Source: Deltaproteobacteria bacterium
GTDB taxonomy: Bacteria; Desulfobacterota; Binatia; UBA12015
NCBI GenBank assembly: GCA_003447545.1
Contig: DLYX01000398.1
Coordinates: 1-17,832 of the forward strand
Direction of reading: 5' to 3'
DNA: 17,832 nucleotides
Shown piece by piece: positions 15,193-17,832 of the stretch; positions within the stretch are counted from its first letter, which is position 1, and every line of letters begins with the position of its first letter. The notes below the pieces were generated by a model that did no database searches, was not told the DNA's origin, and saw only the letters and a list, made by a program, of their open reading frames with translations. Position numbers and translations under genes: made by a program.

Positions 15193-15948
15193 TTAGAGAT
15201 TGCCCTTATGTTGGGCCAGATCGATGGAGAGCACCGCCCCGGTCATCCCCGAAGCGCGCGCAGAAGATGCGAAAATAATCGCGTCCGCGACTTCCTCGTC
15301 GGTGACCATCCGACCCGCAGGAATCGTGGAGAGCATGCTTTGGTAGAATTCGGGGTTGTTTTTTCGTGCATCGTCCCAAATGCCGCCGGGAAATTCTACA
15401 GCACCGGGAGTCACGCAGTTGACGCGAATTTTGTGGGCCGCATGGGCAACCGAAATATTCTTGGCATGGCTCAGGAGGGCAGCCTTGAGTGCGGAATAAG
15501 CGGGTGGGCCGGGTGCCTCGAGTGCCGCGGTGGAAGAGACATGCACAATAGCTCCGCCTCCAGACTGCTCCATCCAGGGCAGGACATGTTCGGTGGCATG
15601 GACTGCGGCCATCAGGTCGATCGCAAAACTTTTTTCCCAGTCGTCGGCGCCGCCCCCGAAAGCAAAGGCCGAGGCGTTATTGATGAGAATATCAACGGCG
15701 CCGAGATTCTTTTTCGTCCGGTCCAGGAAACCTCGCATTGCATCGAGGTCAGCCACATCACATCTTTCGCTGAAGACGCGCACGCCGAGAGACTCGGCCT
15801 CCTTGTGTGCGAGAGCGAGATTTTCGGCCCCGCGCGCACAGATCGCAATATTACAGCCCTCTCGAGCCAAACCGAGTGCGGTAGCCTTCCCGATTCCACG
15901 ACTCGCGGCGATCACCACCGCGACCTTGTTCCTGATTCCCAGATCCAT
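15193..15948 (-). CDS. SDR family oxidoreductase
   Basis: A 251-residue classical short-chain dehydrogenase/reductase, NAD(P)H dependent. The nucleotide loop is AASRGIG (14-20), so the first glycine of the usual TGxxxGIG is Ala14; a known subgroup of 3-oxoacyl reductase-like SDRs has this form. NNAS is at 90-93. The catalytic residues are Ser138, Tyr151 and Lys155 (VSST, then YSALK). The Asn of the catalytic tetrad is replaced by Asp111 in FAIDLMAAV. Arg17 and Arg39 near the cofactor pocket could favour NADPH (inference). The start ATG at 15948 has a strong ribosome binding site 6 bases away. The gene ends 3 bases from the end of the sigma gene, tail to tail, and is divergent from the acyltransferase gene. 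ECF41 sigma genes are often found near oxidoreductase genes, so a link is possible. The substrate is unknown. Confidence 0.93.
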   Translation of the reverse strand: MDLGIRNKVAVVIAASRGIGKATALGLAREGCNIAICARGAENLALAHKEAESLGVRVFSERCDVADLDAMRGFLDRTKKNLGAVDILINNASAFAFGGGADDWEKSFAIDLMAAVHATEHVLPWMEQSGGGAIVHVSSTAALEAPGPPAYSALKAALLSHAKNISVAHAAHKIRVNCVTPGAVEFPGGIWDDARKNNPEFYQSMLSTIPAGRMVTDEEVADAIIFASSARASGMTGAVLSIDLAQHKGNL

Positions 15949-15954
15949 TCAGAG

Positions 15955-15962
15955 TCCTCCTT
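15955..15962 (-). promoter_or_regulatory. Strong ribosome binding site of the SDR gene
   Basis: Read on the minus strand this is AAGGAGGA, 6 bases before the ATG at 15948. It fixes the start and suggests good expression. Confidence 0.8.
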
Positions 15963-16050
15963 CCTACTGGCTACCGAAAGAGAAGCCGTTTCGAAAATAG
16001 GGCGTGGATCGATATGAATTCATCCGCTGCTCAGGCTAGTTTGCGGGGAC
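15963..16050. promoter_or_regulatory. Divergent intergenic region between the SDR and acyltransferase genes
   Basis: These bases lie between two gene starts that point away from each other, so promoters for both should be here. I see no convincing -35/-10 pair on either strand. The segment is more AT-rich than its surroundings around 15990-16023. A 10-bp palindrome ATGAATTCAT at 16014-16023 could be an operator, but palindromes of this size are expected by chance. Confidence 0.4.
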
Positions 16051-16776
16051 GTGAGACACGACCACAGACCCTTTCTTTTGCTCCGCGCCATCCTTGCCTT
16101 TGAGGGGTTCTGGGTGCGTCAATTTCTCAGTCCGCGGATGGACGGACTGGGAGAGGGTCATTTGATTCGAAAACCCTGGTACGTCCAGATTCGCGGTTTC
16201 GCTGTTTCGGCCGGGCCCTTTTTTCATATCGTGGCAGATCGAGCGCGACCTGTGGAAATCTGTGGCTGGGGAACAGCCGAGCAGCATGGCGAGGTGCAAT
16301 TGGGCGCGCATTGCCTGATCCTTCCGGGTGTCAGGATCCAATCGGCCATCCGGATCGAGATTGGTGATGATTGCATGGTGGCCGCTGGCGCGTATATCAC
16401 GGATGCGGATTGGCATGGTCTCTATGACCGCACTCATGAAGGCGGCGCGCGCGCCCCGGTGACTTTGGGGAATAACGTCTGGATCGGAGAAGGCGCTTGC
16501 GTTCTCAAAGGCGTCACGATTGGCGAAAACTCCGTGGTGGGAGCACGAGCTGTTGTCGCCGAGGATGTGCCAGCGAATGTCGTCGTTGCGGGGAACCCGG
16601 CGAGGGTGGTCAAGGAGCTCGATCCCGAGGAGCCGAGAAAGACCATGGGTTCGCTTTTTCCGGATAGCCCGGCAGAAGTGAAAGCACGGCAAAAATACAT
16701 TCAGCACCTGGCACTCAGCAAGAACGGCTGGTCGAGTTGGTTCCGCACGCTTCTCTTTCCGCGCCGAGGAGATTAG
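16051..16776 (+). CDS. Left-handed beta-helix (hexapeptide repeat) acyltransferase
   Basis: A 241-residue protein with hexapeptide repeats of the kind that form a left-handed beta helix: IRIEIGDDCMVAAGAYI, then VTLGNNVWIGEGACVLKGV, then TIGENSVVGARAVV. It ends in the family capping motif VVVAGNPARVVKEL. DADWH within TDADWHGLYDRTH probably supplies the catalytic histidine, as in maltose and galactoside acetyltransferases. Such enzymes pass acetyl or other acyl groups from acyl-CoA to sugars or other small acceptors; the acceptor here is unknown. About 85 residues precede the helix and about 45 follow it, so it is larger than the minimal family. GTG 16051 is the longest reasonable start, with only a weak GGGG upstream; the first ATG is at 16138. 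It runs divergent to the SDR gene and is followed by the alcohol dehydrogenase gene on the same strand. Confidence 0.85.
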   Translation: MRHDHRPFLLLRAILAFEGFWVRQFLSPRMDGLGEGHLIRKPWYVQIRGFAVSAGPFFHIVADRARPVEICGWGTAEQHGEVQLGAHCLILPGVRIQSAIRIEIGDDCMVAAGAYITDADWHGLYDRTHEGGARAPVTLGNNVWIGEGACVLKGVTIGENSVVGARAVVAEDVPANVVVAGNPARVVKELDPEEPRKTMGSLFPDSPAEVKARQKYIQHLALSKNGWSSWFRTLLFPRRGD

Positions 16777-16787
16777 TTTCCTACCAA

Positions 16788-16810
16788 TCGCGAACGGGTT
16801 ACCGTCGCGA
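16788..16810. repeat. Inverted repeat before the alcohol dehydrogenase gene
   Basis: TCGCGAACGG (16788-16797) and CCGTCGCGA (16802-16810) pair over 9 bp with one bulged A and a GTTA loop. It starts 12 bases after the acyltransferase stop. No T run follows directly; the T6 at 16832-16837 is just before the next start. It may be an operator, a hairpin that protects the mRNA end, or a poor terminator. A TAAACT at 16819-16824 could be a -10 box, but no -35 matches it. Confidence 0.45.
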
Positions 16811-16839
16811 CACGCACTTAAACTAGCGAGGTTTTTTCC

Positions 16840-17832
16840 ATGAAGGCGGCAATTCTCAGAGAGCGACAAAAAGCACTGGAAGTTCATAACGACGTGGAGG
16901 TGTTGGATCTCGGTCCTGGCGATGTACATGTCCGGCTCGTGGCAAGCGGAGTTTGTCACTCGGATTTATCCGCACAGAACGGGACCCTTCCGGGGCCCTT
17001 GCCCTGCGTGCTCGGGCATGAGGGCGCGGGGATCGTGCTGGAGGTGGGTTCCGGGGTCCAGGGATTGAGTAGTGGCGATCATGTGATCGCCTCCTTTACC
17101 CCTGCCTGCGGCACATGCCGTCGTTGCTTGGGTGCACAGCCTTATCTGTGCGAGATGATGCATCGTATTTCGCAGGCGACACGCTTTCGCATCGGCACCG
17201 AAGAGATCGCCGGCTTCTGCGGTTTGGGGACTTTTGCGGAGGAGATGGTCGTGCCGGCAGCTTCGTTGGTCGCGATCCCCGCGGATATTCCACTGCACGT
17301 CGCGGCTCTGATCGGCTGCGGGGTGACCACGGGGGTAGGCGCATCGATGTGGACGGCCGAGATTCGTCCGGGCTCGTCGGTATTGGTGATCGGCGCCGGC
17401 GGCGTCGGCATTGCTGCGATTCAAGGCGCAAGAATCGCGGGGGCAGCTGAAATCCTGGCCGTGGATATGGTCGAGGCGAAGTTGGAACAAGCGAAAACCT
17501 TCGGGGCGACGCATGCTGTAACTCCGGACCAACTCGATGATGCCAAGGCGACGCTGACCGGGGGTGACGGATTTGATTACGCGCTGGAATGCATCGGTCG
17601 CTCGGACACGGTCCGTCAGGCCTACGATGCGACTCGGCGCGGTGGGACTACGGTCGTCGTCGGTATGGGCAGTTTCAAGGACAGCCTTTCCTTGAACGGT
17701 TTTGAATTGGCCTATCAGGCCAAGACGCTCAAGGGCTCGATGTACGGCAGCGCGGATGTGCGTACGGACTTCGCCAAACTCCTTCGCCTGTGGCGCCAGG
17801 GGAAGCTGGATCTCGATGATCTGACCAGGAGC
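16840..17832 (+). CDS. Zinc-dependent alcohol dehydrogenase, class III-like (3' truncated)
   Basis: 331 residues are visible and the frame is still open at the window edge; the family runs to about 365-375, so about 40 residues are missing. Catalytic zinc ligands are Cys39 (GVCHSD), His60 with Glu61 (GHEG) and Cys160 (IGCGVTTG). The structural zinc site is complete: Cys90, Cys93, Cys96 and Cys104. The Rossmann loop is GAGGVG (185-190), and Asp209 at the end of the next strand points to NAD(H) rather than NADP(H). The overall pattern is closest to mycobacterial AdhB/AdhD-like and class III enzymes, some of which use a tightly bound cofactor. The substrate is unknown. ATG 16840 has GAGG 8 bases upstream, separated by an unusual run of six T. 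The acyltransferase gene lies 63 bases upstream, with an inverted repeat between. Confidence 0.93.
   Translation, partial: MKAAILRERQKALEVHNDVEVLDLGPGDVHVRLVASGVCHSDLSAQNGTLPGPLPCVLGHEGAGIVLEVGSGVQGLSSGDHVIASFTPACGTCRRCLGAQPYLCEMMHRISQATRFRIGTEEIAGFCGLGTFAEEMVVPAASLVAIPADIPLHVAALIGCGVTTGVGASMWTAEIRPGSSVLVIGAGGVGIAAIQGARIAGAAEILAVDMVEAKLEQAKTFGATHAVTPDQLDDAKATLTGGDGFDYALECIGRSDTVRQAYDATRRGGTTVVVGMGSFKDSLSLNGFELAYQAKTLKGSMYGSADVRTDFAKLLRLWRQGKLDLDDLTRS

Noticed and set aside
16036..16959. Minus-strand open frame of 307 codons opposite the acyltransferase and the start of the dehydrogenase
   Set aside because: Hexapeptide repeats and zinc-site motifs support the plus-strand genes; the reverse product shows no family pattern.

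Overview
The window is about 17.8 kb of densely coding, GC-rich bacterial DNA (roughly 60% GC judged by eye). An apolipoprotein N-acyltransferase and Sec-type export point to a Gram-negative cell. The gene mix (FeoAB, a B12-type radical SAM protein, YtcJ-like amidohydrolase, PA14-containing GH3, a diverged ECF41-like sigma factor, a class III-type zinc alcohol dehydrogenase) fits an uncultured delta-proteobacterial, Myxococcota-like or Binatota-like lineage, but the window has no taxonomic marker that settles this. No tRNA, rRNA, CRISPR array, insertion sequence or phage gene was seen, and no gap between genes exceeds about 120 bases.

Layout. (1) 1-1221: the 3' part of a polytopic membrane protein of the glycosyltransferase-like type, with a soluble C-terminal beta-rich domain. 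(2) 1277-5115: feoA and feoB (GTGA overlap), followed 3 bases later by a radical SAM gene; together these look like one transcription unit. (3) 5189-7142: a small four-helix membrane protein and lnt, 7 bases apart. (4) 7258-11423: an exported amidohydrolase and a GH3 beta-glucosidase joined by a one-base stop/start overlap. (5) 11509-14213: a 1-Cys peroxiredoxin and an oligopeptidase A-type M3 metallopeptidase, 14 bases apart. (6) 14275-15189: a degenerate ECF41-like sigma factor with a structured leader. (7) 15193-15948 on the minus strand: an SDR oxidoreductase, tail to tail with the sigma gene. (8) 16051-17832: a left-handed beta-helix acyltransferase and the start of a zinc alcohol dehydrogenase running off the right edge.

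Most genes are housekeeping or ordinary accessory metabolism: ferrous iron uptake, lipoprotein maturation, glycoside breakdown, peroxide removal, peptide turnover and redox chemistry. I do not see a clear new multi-gene system. The points most worth a second look are the divergence of the sigma factor in its DNA-reading helix and all three ECF41 signature motifs, the alternative hairpins in its leader, the coupling of feoB to an uncharacterised B12-type radical SAM gene, the changed G4 motif of FeoB, and the coupled amidohydrolase/GH3 pair, whose products are predicted to sit in different compartments.
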